A stretch of DNA of 64,000 bases, from assembly GCF_033958435.1 (NCBI RefSeq), contig NC_134138.1, positions 29,852,598-29,916,597 of the forward strand, given 5' to 3'. The position numbers and the translations under genes were made by a program. The notes below the pieces were generated by a model. The model saw only the letters and a program-made list of their open reading frames with translations, had not been told where the DNA came from and made no database searches. This DNA comes from Carettochelys insculpta (taxonomy: Eukaryota; Chordata; Testudines; Carettochelyidae). Shown here in pieces: positions 16,701-28,570 of the stretch (position 1 is its first letter; each line of letters starts with the position of its first letter).

Positions 16701-17850
16701 TATGTTCCTCTACTAAACCATCTGCAAAATGCTTTTTAGGGGAAAAAAATATCTTCCATTGAAAACCAAATACATTGCTTCTCCTTCTGTGGAAACTGTT
16801 GGCAAACCATACTCATAATGCGATCAGATGGAACCAGATTGTTCTTATAAGATTTCAAACAATGTTTAAAACTGCTTTTGGGGTGGCTGTTAAGAATGTT
16901 GCAAGATGGGTTTTATTACAAATTTTCTTCCTTTTTTTATTTTATATTGGATTGGCAAGTGTATCAGTATTAACATTTCTTCCAAACTGTGTGTTTGAGG
17001 TAGTCTCCTAGTACTGCTTAGCTCATTCTGCATGTCACTGGGGATTTTTTCACATTAATAATGAGTTGCTTGATACACTTTATTTTTTTTCTTCCTCTTT
17101 TCATCTCTAACACTCCCTACACACCACACCACCTTTTGGTAACTAACAGCTGTTCTGCTGACTTTTATAGATGTGGAGAATAGAACATTTTGTTTTTAAA
17201 AAGAATTTTAATAAAGCCATATTTTATGCTTCACCATATTATATTTGAAGAACGCAATGCTAGCATCAACTATAGAGGTCAAAAAATAATAATCTTGTTA
17301 CATTGCACTGAAAAGACAGCCTGGGCCAGCATCTACACCAGCATTTTTCTATTTTTGTTTTGGCATAGCACCACAGCAGAGACTATGCTAAGAATCATAG
17401 TGTAGATACATCTTTGTTTTAATAATTTTCTCATTGGAATTTTTTAATATTGGTTCAAGTCATTTTATGTATCATTGTATTAAGCCTTTTATATAGAAAT
17501 GTAGTTATATTTCGTAGAACAGTTCCTAGAAGTAGCTAAGATAAAGAAAAACCTTTCTGTACCCTTTATTTTTGGATTGCTTAATTGATTGCCCTGTTGA
17601 GTGAATGGAAAGGCATGGGAGACAAGCACCTCCAGGTACTTGCAAGGTTTGGAGAAGGTAGATCCAAGACCAATGAGAAGAGCAATGGAAACTGTGAAGT
17701 GGGCCCTGTGAAAGAAGATTGGACATATGAACTCTTTGGAAGTCACCCTGCCTTCATAAGCACCACCCAGAAGAAGGTGCTAAATGCATATTCATAAGAT
17801 TGCTCTTCCAGATTATGCGTATGTATGAGATGGCTAACTGGTGTCAAGAT
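13769..17850. other. AT-rich intergenic sequence, no gene seen
   Basis: About 4 kb with no recognisable gene or young repeat. A possible small GTCTACAC-type remnant lies near 17325-17412. The low repeat load makes this a candidate region for old regulatory sequence, but nothing in the sequence itself proves it. Confidence 0.4.
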
Positions 17851-18001
17851 CAAAACAAAAAGCAGTCAAGTAGCACTTTAAAGACTAGCAAAATGGTTTA
17901 TTAGGTGAGCTTTCATTTTGCTAGTCTTTAAAGTGCTACTTGACTGCTTTTTGTTTTGATAGTGTATAGACTAGCACGGCTTCCTCTCTGTTACTATTCA
18001 T
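17851..18001 (+). mobile_element. Short element with inverted arms and 12-bp target duplication
   Basis: An exact inverted repeat of about 47 bases (including CAGTCAAGTAGCACTTTAAA and its complement) surrounds a short loop, followed by the tail CTAGCACGGCTTCCTCTCTG. It is flanked by TGGTGTCAAGAT at 17839-17850 and 18002-18013. The same family occurs at 40133-40341, and a related one at 34871-35014. The inverted organisation suggests a Penelope-like element, which is an inference. Confidence 0.7.
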
Positions 18002-18193
18002 TGGTGTCAAGATGTATGAGAGAGAGGACGCTATAAATGGAAGGCATCTTGCACAGGGACCCTGGGTGTTGTTTTGTCAGCACTGGAGCATGGATCTGGA
18101 TCTGCAGAAGCCTGGCTCCACCACTCCCTTATCTAACTCACCTGGCCAGTGCAGTTAGGGAGAGCAACTACTGGTAACAGCAACAAGACAGGA

Positions 18194-18219
<26 letters not shown>
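18194..18219 (+). repeat. (GT)13 microsatellite
   Basis: Thirteen uninterrupted GT units, directly visible. Confidence 0.95.
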
Positions 18220-18226
<7 letters not shown>

Positions 18227-18324
18227 CATATGCATATGATAGGTGTTGATATATGTATATCCAGTAAATGGGGTGTTTTGCCTTCTCTCCTGAAAAGATC
18301 CCGTGCAGTAATTTTCAGTACAAC

Positions 18325-19087
18325 AATAGAATCACATGATTGGAAGAGATATCGAGATCATCAAGTCCAAACACCTGCTCAAAGTAGGACCACTCCCAAC
18401 TAACTCATCCCAGCCAGGGCTTTGTCAAGCTGGGGCTTAAAATCCTCTGGGAAAGGAGATTTCATCACCTCTCTAGATAACCTACACAGAGCTTCACCAC
18501 CCTCCTAGTGAAATAGTTTTTCCTAATATCCAACCTAGATCTCCCTCACCGCAACTTGGAGACCTTTGCTCCAGATTCTGTCGTCTGTGACCACTGAAAA
18601 CAGACCCTATCCACCCTCTTTTTAACACCCTTTCAGGTAGTTGAAGGCTGCTATCAAATCTCCCCTCACTTTTCTGTAGACTAAATACAGATAAATCCCT
18701 CTGCCTCTCCTCATAAGTCACGTTCTCCGGAGTCCTAATAATTTTTGTTGCCTTCTGCTGGACTCATCAATGCATCCACATCCTTTTTGTAATAGGAAAT
18801 CCAGAACTGGACACTATTCCAGGTGTGGCCTCACCAGTGTTGAATAAAGGGGAATAATCACTTCCCTAGATCTGCGGACAACGCTCCTATTAATGCAGCC
18901 AAATATGCTGTTAGCCTTCTTGGCTACAAGGGCACATTGTTGACTCATGCCCAGCTTTTCATCTACTGTAATGGCCAGATTTGTTTCTGTAGAATAGCTG
19001 CTTAGCCATTCGGTTCCCAGTCCTTAGCAGTGTTTGGGATTCTTACATCCTAAGTGCAGGGTTCTGCACTTGTCCTATTAAACCTCT
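18325..19087 (-). mobile_element. CR1 LINE, 3' fragment, minus strand
   Basis: On the complement this is the C-terminal part of CR1 ORF2 (RFN...LHLG block near the 19087 edge, TYEERQRDLSVFSLQKSE near 18700) and the 3' UTR. The 3' end is at the left. Several frame breaks are present. It abuts the Harbinger transposase relic at about 19088, where the transposase frame runs directly into the CR1 frame. Confidence 0.85.
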
Positions 19088-19975
19088 TCAGTCTGTGATT
19101 AAAGTTTTCCTTGTTGGGGTCCAGGTCTCCTGTGTAGGGTTTCATCAGGCAGAGGAGCAGAGGGTAAGCAGACTCACCCAATATAACCATGGGCATCTCC
19201 ACATTGCCTATCTTGATTTTCTGATTGGGGATAAAGGTCCCATCCTGGAGCTTTCTGTACAGTCCCAAATTTCAGAATATGCATGTGTCATGAATCCTCC
19301 CTGCCCAGTCAATGTTGATGTCAATAAAAAGACCTCTGATCTACCAACCCCTTCGTGACCATAAAGAAGTACCCCTTTTGATTAATATACTCCAAGGCCA
19401 GGTGGGCTGGGGCCATGATGGGGATGTGCATGCCATCTACTGCCCCACCACAGTTAGGAAACTCCTGGCCAGCAAAGCCATTCACTATGGCCTGTATATC
19501 TCCCAGGGTCACAGTCTTCAGAAGGCAATGCCGACAGATTGCATGGGCTACCTCCATCACTACGGACCCCACTTAGATCTGCCCACCCCAAACTAATTTG
19601 CCACTGACCGGTAACTGTTGGGGGTTACAAACTTCCACAGTGCAATTGCTACTTGCTTCTGTACCATTAAAGCCTGCCTCATTTTGGTGTTGCTGCACTT
19701 CAGGAAAGGCGCCAGCACATCACAAAGTTCCATAAAGGTGGACTTGCGCATGCGAAAGTTCTGCATCCACTGCTGGTCATCCCAGGACTCCAAAAGATGT
19801 GTTCCCACCAGCATGTGCTGGTCTCTCAAGTCCAAAAACATTGCTGCACTGTTAGCAATGCAGTCATGACAGCCACCAGCTCTTAGTTCTTGGACCACAG
19901 TTGTACAATTTCTGTTCCAAACCACCATTCTTTTCATCATTGTCATCAGCAGCAGCACCAGTAGGATAGCCAAGT
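19088..19975 (-). pseudogene. PIF/Harbinger transposase relic (older family)
   Basis: On the complement the N-terminal domain reads WDDQQWMQNFRMRKSTFMEL and YRSVAN (from about 19975). The catalytic domain follows, with the first aspartate in AVDGMHIPI, the second in DWAGRIHDT, and a block like GNVEMPMVILGESAYP. A TGA interrupts the frame just after the second aspartate block. The part with the catalytic glutamate is missing because the frame ends at the CR1 junction near 19088. It is a diverged relative of the transposases at 29922-31213 and 61274-62686. The intron boundary is not resolved here. It is HARBI1-like in type, but the setting between transposon ends argues for a transposon relic and not the host HARBI1 gene. 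Confidence 0.85.
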
Positions 19976-20006
19976 GTCATTGAGCCTTGGAACTGAAGGA
20001 CAAATT

Positions 20007-20717
20007 AGCTGCGTCTACACGTGCACGCTACTTCGAAGTAGCGGCACCAACTTCGAAATAGCACCCGTCGCGTCTACACGCGTCGGGCGCTATTTCGACG
20101 TTAACTTCGATGTTAGGTGGCGAGACGTCGAAGTCGCTAACCTCATGAGGAGATAGGAATAGCGCCCTACTTCGACGTTCAACGTCGAAGTAGGGACCGT
20201 GTAGACGATCCGCGTCCCGCAACGTCGAAATTGCTGGGTCCTCCATGGCGGCCATCAGCTGGGGGGTTGAGAGATGCTCTCTCTGCAGCCCCTGCGGGGC
20301 TCTATGGTCACCGTGGGCAGCAGTCTTTAGCCCAGGGCTTCTGGCTGCTTCTGCGGCAGCTGGGGATCTATGCTGCAGGCACAGGGTCTGCAACCAGTTG
20401 TCAGCTCTGTGTATCTTGTGTTGGTTAGTGCAACTGTGTCTGGGAGGGGCCCTTTAAGGGAGCGGCTTGCTGTTGAGTCCGCCCTGTGACCCTGTCTGCA
20501 GCTGTGCCTGGCATCCCTATTTCGATGTGTGCTACTTTGACGTGTAGACGTTCCCTCGCTGCGCCTATTTCGATGTTGGGCTGAGCAACGTCGAAGTTGA
20601 ACATCGACGTTGCTGGCCCTGGAGGACGTGTAGACGTTATTCATCGAAATAGACTATTTCGATGTCGCAACATCGAAATAAGCTATTTCGATGTTGGCTG
20701 CAGGTGTAGACGTAGCC
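20007..20717. mobile_element. Harbinger deletion derivative, 711 bp, ATT target duplication
   Basis: The left end AGCTGCGTCTACACGTGC and the complement of the right end (GGCTACGTCTACACCTGC) are terminal inverted repeats. ATT flanks at 20004-20006 and 20718-20720. The left 270 bases match the Myb-like-gene end of the full copies, including CTCCATGGCGGCCATCAGCT. The right 280 bases match the transposase-gene end, including GGGAGGGGCCCTTTAAGGGA. All coding sequence is deleted. It has the same orientation as the copy at 58958-63044. Confidence 0.9.
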
Positions 20718-21124
20718 ATTGTGTGACAGCCACTGTGGTTGCTGAAACAATCTGTGCTATGAGTTGGAGCATTTGTGGATCCATGCTTGCACTGGAATGC
20801 TGCCGCAGGAAATGGCACGATCTCCAGTTCTTTTTTTGCATAGTTAGTGATGCAGTGAATTTTGGGACTGGGCTTGGAATTCTGGGATTCCAACATGAAA
20901 CGCTCACAACCAACCTGGGTAAGGTACAGTGGGATAGGTACCCACAATGCAGCTCTCACGCTGTTGAACTTGCAAGGGGCAATGGGGTTGCAGAGATTCG
21001 ACAGGGAAAAAAGGGGGGTTGAATTTCAAGAAGCTTTGTGGACACTTTATTTGAATTCATACTATCCAGGATAAATATTTGAATTTATTATATATCAAAT
21101 TTATCTCGTAGTGTAGACGCAGTC

Positions 21125-22329
21125 TAAGATGACTACTTGATTGCCTTGATTTCTTAGTTCTACTCAGGCTTCCTCCTCTGTTGTGCTTTTCTCCTTGTGT
21201 TTCATCCCAGCAGACCAGCTACTGGCATGTTGTTATTTTGTTGTATTATCATAGACCTAACAGTCCTCATCTTGGACCAGGTTCCTGTTATGGAAGGTTC
21301 TGTACAAGCACTGCCCCTACCCCAGAGGGTCAGATTTTCAAAACAGCTCAGCTTCCATTTAAGCATTTCCACCTGTCTTTTGAAACATGACTTGCAATTC
21401 TGGGATTCTTCATAATTTGGGTGCCCTATCTGAGTTCTCCTAAAAAGGCCTGATATTCAGGATAAGCATGTGCAGCTGTCCTCAGGTGATCATTTGGCAT
21501 CCAAAACCAGGCACCTAAAATCACTAGCACTTTGGAAAAGGTGAGTCTTGCATGAGTGCTCAGTTTCCAGGAGCAGCCATTGTTCTCCATTCAGCTTCTG
21601 GGTGCTGAGCCACTTTGAAGCTGGCTTTCCAAATCAAAAGGAGTGTTAGAATTCAGCTCTGGTTTAGATCACAGTGATGGTAGGGCAAGGAGGACCTGGT
21701 TCTCCATTCACTTAGATTAGTGTAACTCCATAGAGGCTGCGTTGGAAAGAGGAGAATGAGGATTTGAGAGCTGCAAGCGAAGGTCTCTTCCCGTTCTGTA
21801 GTGGTTTGATCCTGCCAGATACTGAGCCACACTTAAGAGGTGCTGAATAGCTTCACCTCCCACTGAATGACCTCAGCCAGAGTTTGAGATTCACCGCACC
21901 TAATCCTGTGACTTCAAGCAGAATCAGATAGTTAAACCACTTTGTACATGCAGATCAGACTCTGTTCACTTTTAATGTGTGCTATGGACAAGGAGCCCTT
22001 GACCGTTTGCTCTGCAGGGTTATTTCTTTTATAACCAGAGAATATTTAGAAACTGCAGAAACAAAGCATCTGCTTTCCTTAAAAGTTATTAACTGTAATG
22101 TGTGCCAGTCCACTGCTTCTCCCTCCTGCATAGTGAACCAGAATATATCACAAAATGGTCAAAAACCTCTGACTTGCCCAGGATACAAGCAATACCTGAG
22201 ATTGGAGCATGTAATAATGGAATAATATTAAGTCTACATAATAACTAAATACAATCCTGGGAAAGTAATGAAATGCTTTTAGTTCATTCCATAGCCTGCT
22301 AATACCTTAGAGAACTGCATAAACACTCA
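21125..22329. other. Intergenic sequence
   Basis: No gene. The segment 21330-21640 (TCAGATTTTCAAAACAGCTC, GGCACCTAAAATCAC) resembles an old dispersed amniote repeat also hinted at near 12080 and 37650. The remainder is unremarkable. Confidence 0.4.
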
Positions 22330-22650
22330 TCATCCTCATTACCAACAACCGTGGGCTCAGCACCTGTTGGTATCTGATGTCTCTCTCACTATTCCTTTCC
22401 ATCTTTCCCTGTCCAGTGCAGAGTGGCTTAGTTTCTGTAGACTAGCTCCACACCAATCTACTATATCATCTACCCATTCTCTGTGGGGTGTGCCTCTCCT
22501 GTTCGAACCGTCCATTATGCCGAATACTAGGGTCTTGATTTTCTGTTCATTATTCATTCTGCAAATATGCCTAAATGGTGGTAGCTTCCACTTTATAACC
22601 TTCTGCAGCAGGTTCTCTTTTGGCTGTATCTTCCTATAAATTCCTCATTG
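22330..22650 (-). mobile_element. LINE relic, reverse transcriptase C-terminal end
   Basis: The complement encodes FGIMDGSNRRGTPHREWVDD followed by IVDWCGASLQKLSHSALDRE and a tryptophan-containing end. This is the pattern of the C-terminus of vertebrate non-LTR retrotransposon ORF2 (GRRxRGRPxxRWxDDIxxW). The clade is uncertain and is not CR1. Confidence 0.7.
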
Positions 22651-24642
22651 TTCATAAACACTCGCTTGTCCCTTTGTCCCCATGGGGCTAGATTCAGATT
22701 TCACCAACAGCTGAGTAAATCCAAGTCATTAGAGGTGTGAAGTCAATAGCAAAGCTCCCATTTACTTCAGTGGAATAAGATCAACCCCTAGGTCGATGGG
22801 TTTAGTTTAGCTGTTGGTTGCCAGGGTACCCAAGGCAGTGATGAAAGTTTTGGGCCTGATAATGGGGGCGGTAAAGGCAACAGTTGCTCTGAGGCTCAGT
22901 GATGCTGCTGCCAGAGCCCTGGCCCTTCCATCCAAGTCTTCACCCCTTCCGGGAGTGTGGAGCTGGGCCTCACCTTGCTCCTTGCTGGGGATCAGGGCAA
23001 TTCTGGCTGACCCCCCATGGAGAGTTTGCTTGGAGCTGGGAGGTGGGGGGTGGGGCAGGGGCAGAATGCAGTGATCATGTACTCAGCCTCTGGCCTTCAG
23101 TTTTCCAGATGACAAGGTGGAGGAAGTCCAGTTCAATACATTCCCCAATTTCACTGACAGACCACTGTCAGAAATGGGCAGCTTTCTTAAGGAGAAACCC
23201 AAACCTCCCTGTCAAGGAAATGAATGAAGCCAATTATTGTTTGTATGTGAAGTCTCGGGTTTTTTCCTTATCGCTGGTGAGGCTGCCTAAAGAAAGCCTC
23301 TAATTGCTTGTAAAAATAACTGCCCCCTGTGGCACTGAACCTCTCATTAGTTAGAATGTTAAGGATTTTGTGAGCGTCTTTTGGGGAGTTTCCAGGCCCA
23401 CAACCTGAACTGTGTGACACATGCCTGTGCTGTCAGGCCTTCTAACTTCTAGCTCAGAGGGGCAGAAGACATGCAAGAAAGTTATTACACTGTCCAGCTG
23501 AGACTGCCTCTTGGTTTGCCATAAGTCTCTTTCCCCCACACTCTGTCTATCTTGGCTACTTAGAATGTAAGCTTTTCAGGGCAGGGACTTCTTATTCTGT
23601 ATTTATGCAGCACCAAGTACAATGGGTGGCCATGCTATGGTTCCTAGGTGCTAAGGTAATACAAATATAAACCTGAAAGGGTGCAAGGTAAGAGAAGAAA
23701 TATTTACTAGTTAATGCACCAAGACAGGAGGTGAGATGAGAACAATATGACCTATCAAGCCACTTCTTTATTTTCCTTCCTTAGAAACTTACGTTATAGT
23801 AGTGGTGTTTAGACTGGGGAAAAAAGAATTGACTACAAAAAGCATAGTATGAGAAGGTGGACTTCTGATCTGTTTTTTGAAAACAAAAAGCAATTTCTGA
23901 AGTGGGACGGTGAAGCTGGCACTGCTGGATGGCAAAAGATCACATTTGCCATGTGCCATGAGCAAGGGGCTGGTAGTCCAGACTCAAGCACTATGTCATG
24001 TGCAGACAGAAGGAATGAGCCTCCTCTGTAACCTCAGCTAACAAGCAGCTGGATTTCAGCTTAAACAGTAAAGGCTCCTGCACAAAACTCCAGAGGTCCC
24101 AGGTTCAGTTCTGCTTTTGGCAGTTACACTTTCACCAAGAGCCAGATAGGTATTAAGTACGTTACCTGTAGCTCAAGAAGTAATGTGCGTGTTCTGTGTT
24201 TGTGCTGGCACTTTCTGATCCTCAGATGAAGGGATATGCACAAATGTAGTTATTATTCATGGCAGGAGAACCTCCCTAATACATGGTGGTAATTAGGAAG
24301 CTGATTATGAATTACATGCAAGTTTAAAAACAAATCGGTAACTGAGGGACAGTTAAAATGAGTAATGATTTATGTTGCATCTCACCAACAGCCATGTCTG
24401 AAGCATTTGCAAAGTTGGATCCAACTCATTCTCCCCACTTAGCAGCTGGGTAAAGTCGGGGATGGAGTTTCAGGGCTCAGAGCTGAACACCTTGTTCAAT
24501 GGGTTAAACACTTGGGTTGTTAAGGGTGCTCTCTGCCTTGCAAACTCGTCCACAATGACAAAGCTGGTTAGTGGCAGAACCAAAAGAAGAGCCAAGTTGT
24601 CCTTCCAACCAGCTTTCGCCATTAAACCCTTCTGCCTGTCTT
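22651..24642. other. Intergenic sequence
   Basis: No gene. It includes an old repeat-like stretch at 22685-22790, a tail repeat at about 23545-23665 and otherwise unique-looking sequence. Confidence 0.4.
23545..23665 (+). repeat. Dispersed amniote tail repeat, second copy
   Basis: Shares GAATGTAAGCTTTTCAGGGC, GCAGCACCAAGTACAATGGG and CTAGGTGCTAAGGTAATACA with the copies at 8822 and 51760. Confidence 0.6.
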
Positions 24643-24721
24643 ACCACAGAATCACAGAGATGGAAGGGACCTCAGGAGGTCATCTAGTCCAGCCCCTTGC
24701 TTCAAGCAGGATCAACCCCAA

Positions 24722-27555
24722 CTAAGTCATCCCACCCAGGACCTTGTCAAGCTGGGACTTAAAAACCTCAAGAGATGGAGAATCCACCACCCCTCTAGGC
24801 AATGCATTCCAATGCTTCACCACCCTTCTGGTGAAGCAGTTTTTCCTAATATCTAACCTACACCTCTTCCTCTTCAATTTCTGACCATTACTCCTTGTTC
24901 TGCCATTTGACACCACTGAGAATAGTTTCTCACCCTCCTCTTTAGAGCTCCCCTTCTGGAAGTTGAAGGCTGCTATTAAATCACTCCTAAGTCTTCTCTT
25001 CTGTAAGCTAAACAAGCCCATATCCCTCAGCCTATCCTCATAGGTCTTGTGCTCCAGCCCCTTAATAATTTTTGTTGCCCTCCGCTGAACCTGCTTCAGC
25101 AAATCCACATCCTTTTTATACTGGGGGGCCCAAAACTCGACACAATATTCAAGATGTGGCCTCACCAGTGCTGAATAGAGGGGAATAAGTACTTCCCTAG
25201 ATCTGCTCAAAATACTCCTCCTAATGCACCCCAGTATGCCGTTAGCCTTCTTGGCTACAAGGGCACACTGTTTACACATATCCAGCCTTTCATCCACCAT
25301 AACCCCTAGGTCCCTTTCCATTGTACTGCTCCTGAGCCAGTCGGTCCCCAGCCTATAACAATGCTTGGGATTCTTCCACCCCAGGTGCAGGACTCTACAC
25401 TTTTCCTTGTTGAATCGCATCAGATTTCTTTTGGCCCAGTCTTCCAATTTATCCAGGTCACTCTGGATTCTCTCTCTACCCTCCAACATATCTACCTCTC
25501 CTCCTAGTTTTGTGTCATCCACAAACTTGCTGAGGGTGCAGTCCAGTCCCTCATCCAGGTCATTAATAAAGAGGTTAAATTACACCGGCCCCAGAACCAA
25601 GCCTTGCGGCACTCTGCTTGAAACTGACTGCCATCCAGATATTGAGCCATTGACCACTAACCATTGGGCCCGACCATAAAGCTGGCTTTCTATCCATCTT
25701 ATAGTCCATGGATCCAATCCATATTTCCTTAACTTATGGACAAGAATGTTGTGGGAGACCGTATCAAAAGCTTTGCTGAAGTCAAGGTATATCATGTCCA
25801 CTGACTTCCCCATGTCCACAGAGCTTGTTACCTCATCATAGAAGCTAATCAGATTGGTCAGGCAGGACTTACCCCTGGTGAATCCATGTTGGCTACTTTT
25901 GATCACTTTCCCCTCTTCCAAGTGCTCCAAAATGGATTCCTCAAGGATTCCCTCCATTATTTTCCCAGGGACTGAGGTAGGGCTGACTGGCCTATAGTTC
26001 CCTGGATTGTCCTTCTTTCCTTTTTTAAAGATGGGCACTATGTTTGCCTTTTTGCAGTCATCCGGTATCTCCCCCAATCTCAAAGAGTCTTCAAAGATAA
26101 TGGCCAAAAGTTTAGCAATGACCTCTGCCAATTCCCTCAGTACCCTCAGGTGCATTAAACTGAGACCCATGGATTAGTGTACGTTTAGTTTTTCTAGATA
26201 ACTCAGAACTTGTTCCTTCCCCACAGATGGCTGCCCTCCACCTTCCCATACTACATTGTCTAGGACCATCATGTGGAAGTTGACTTTGTCTGTAAAGACT
26301 GAGGCAAAAAAAAGCATTGAGTACTTCAGCTTTTCCTACATCGTCTGTCACTAGGTTACCTCCCTCATTCAGTAATGGCCCCACACCTTCTCTGATAACC
26401 TGTTTATTGTTAACATGCCTGTAGAAACCTTTCTTGTTATTCTTCACATCCCTTGCCAGCTGCAGTTCCAATTGTGCTTTCGCTTTCCTGATTACTGCCC
26501 GGCATTCTCCAGCCGTATGTTTATACTCCTCCTTAGCCAACTGTCCACATTTCCATTTCTTGTATGCATCCTTTCTGAGTTTAAGATGACTAAGGATTTC
26601 CCCTTTAAGCCAAGCTCATTGCCTACCATGTTTGCATTTCTTACTATGCAGCAGGATGGTTTGTTCCTGCGCTTTCAGTAAGACTTCTTTAAAATACTGC
26701 CAGCTCTCTTGAACTCTTTTTCCCTTCATCTTTGTTTCCCAAGGGATCCTGCTCATCCATTCTCTCAGGGAGTCGAAGTCTGCTCTTCTGAAATCAAGGG
26801 TCCGTATGTCACTGCTCACCTTTCTTCTTTTCGTTTGGATCCTGAAATCTATGATTTCCTGGTCACTGCAGCCCAGGTTTCCTCCCACTTCTATTTCTCC
26901 TACTAGTTCTTCCCTGTTTGTGAGCTGCAGGTCAAGTTTCTCATGGCCCCTCTTCGGTTCCTTCAGCACTTGTACCAAGAAGTTATCCCCAACATTCTCC
27001 AAAAACTTCCTGGATTGTCTGTGTGCTGACATATTGGTCTCCCAACAAATGTCCGGGTGATTAAAGTCTCCCATGAGAACCAGGGCCTGTGATTTGGAAG
27101 CTTCACTTAGCTGCCTGAAGAAAGCTTCATCTGTCTCATCTCCCTGATCTGGCAGCCTATAACAGACACCAACTACAACATCACCTCTGTTACTTCCATC
27201 TCTAAACTTAATTCAAAGACACTCAACTGGATTTTCTCCCTCCTCATACTGGAGCTCTGAGCAACCATACTGCTCCCTCCCACAGAGCGCAACTCCTCCT
27301 CCTTTTCTCCCCTGTCTGTCCTTCCTAAACAGTTTATACCCTTCCATGACCATGCTCCAGTTATGCGAATCGTCCCACCAAGTCTCCATTATTCCAACCA
27401 CCTCATACTTCTTTGGCTGTGCCAGGGCCTCTAATTCTTCCTGTTTGTTCCCCAGGCTTCTAGCATTAGTGTGCAAGCATCTTAGAGAACGGGCCGACTG
27501 GCCCACTTTCTCCTCTTCACCCAGAAAACCTACTTGATTGTTCCTTCCTCCTTCC
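24722..27555 (-). pseudogene. CR1 ORF2 (endonuclease and reverse transcriptase), broken
   Basis: The ORF encodes an APE-type endonuclease and a reverse transcriptase that would nick target DNA and copy the element RNA there. Endonuclease motifs: NARSLGNKQEELEAL near 27470, METWWDDSH, GDFNHPDICW near 27050 and LGCSDQEIIDF near 26870. The last motif normally reads SDHE, so the catalytic histidine is glutamine. Reverse transcriptase motifs: YLDFSKAFDTVSHN (motif A), VPQGLVLGPV (motif B) and [10 protein letters not shown] (motif C, usually FADD). An in-frame TAA at 25580-25582 splits motifs B and C. Frames also change near 26150 and between 26540 and 26616. The C-terminal 267 codons (24722-25522) are otherwise open. 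Confidence 0.9.
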
Positions 27556-27595
27556 CCACTTACCTCAGGGCTTGTGTCACCTTCCCCTGATGAAC

Positions 27596-28570
27596 CTAGT
27601 TTAAAGCCCTCCTCACGAGGTTTTCAAGCCTGCCCGCAAAGATGTTGTTTCCTTTCTTTATGAGGTGGATCCCATCTCTTCCCAGCAATCCCTGTTCATG
27701 AAAGAGAATCCCATGGTCAAAGAAACCTAATCCTTCCCTGCTACACCACCTACGCAACCATGCATTTACCTCTGTGATTCGATGATCCCTATGCAGACCC
27801 CTTCCTTCAACAGGGAGGATAGACAAGAACGCCACTTGTGCACTATATTCCTTGAGCTTCCTTCCTAGGGTTACGTAAACCACCGTGATCTCTTCAAAGC
27901 TGCTCTTAGCTGTATCATTGGTTCCTACATGGGGAAGTAGGAAGGGGTAATAGTCTACACGTTGAACAATTTTTGGCAGGGACTCTAATATCCCAGATTC
28001 TAGTTCCCGGCAAGCAGCAAACTTGCTGGGATTTTAGGTCCGGATGGCAGATGGATGACTCTGTCCCTCTTAGGAGGGAGTCCCCAACCACCACCACCTG
28101 TCTTTTTCTCTCAGAGGTGGTGGTCATAGAACTCCCATCCCTAGGACTGCGCATCCCATGCCTTAGAAACCCTGGGGACTCTTTCAGATCCAGTCCCTGT
28201 GAGGTATCAGCCCCAATTATCTTTGCCTTATCACCTGTGGAGAGAGGCTGAAAGTGGTTACTTAACTCCACTGGAATTGGAAGACCTGAACTGGTTTTCT
28301 CCTCCTGGAGGTAACATGTTTCCGGTTCTCCTCCTTGTTTTGGGCAGCCTGCTGTTCCTGCAGTATTGTCTCTTGCCTTCCATCCAGAAAGTCTTCACCC
28401 TCTCTGATGAACCTGAGGGTTGATATTTGTGCCTCAAGTCCTTTAACCGTCTCTTCTAAAATGGCTACCAGCTTGCGCTTGGTACATAGAAAATCCTTTC
28501 TATCCTCTGGGAGGAAGACAAACATGGCACATGACATGCAGGTCACAACAACAGACCTCTCACCAGCCAT
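27596..28570 (-). pseudogene. CR1 ORF1 (zinc-finger-like, coiled coil, SGNH esterase), broken
   Basis: From the methionine at 28570 the complement encodes MAGERSVVVTCMSCAMFVFL, with a CxxC pair that resembles a zinc-binding start, then a helical glutamate/lysine-rich region (VAILEETVKGLEAQI). After a frame change near 28265 comes the SGNH/GDSL esterase part: VVVVGDSLLRGTE with the candidate nucleophile serine. After a second frame change near 27950 the C-terminal block GLLGRDGIHLIKKGNNIFAG supplies the Asp-x-x-His of the triad. The esterase of CR1 ORF1 is thought to help retrotransposition. Two frameshifts make it nonfunctional. Confidence 0.85.

Larger units (their letters stand above)
19088..21124 (-). 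mobile_element. Older Harbinger element, interrupted and truncated
   Basis: The transposase relic occupies 19088-19975. The element resumes at 20721 after the 711-bp insertion and appears to end at about 21124, where the complement reads GACTGCGTCTACACTACGAG, a GTCTACAC-type terminus. The opposite end is missing at the CR1 junction. The segment 20721-21124 has no coding content. Confidence 0.7.

Noticed and set aside
19088..19975. Host HARBI1 gene
   Set aside because: The frame lies next to a transposon terminus, is stopped and truncated, and other mobile copies of related type are nearby.
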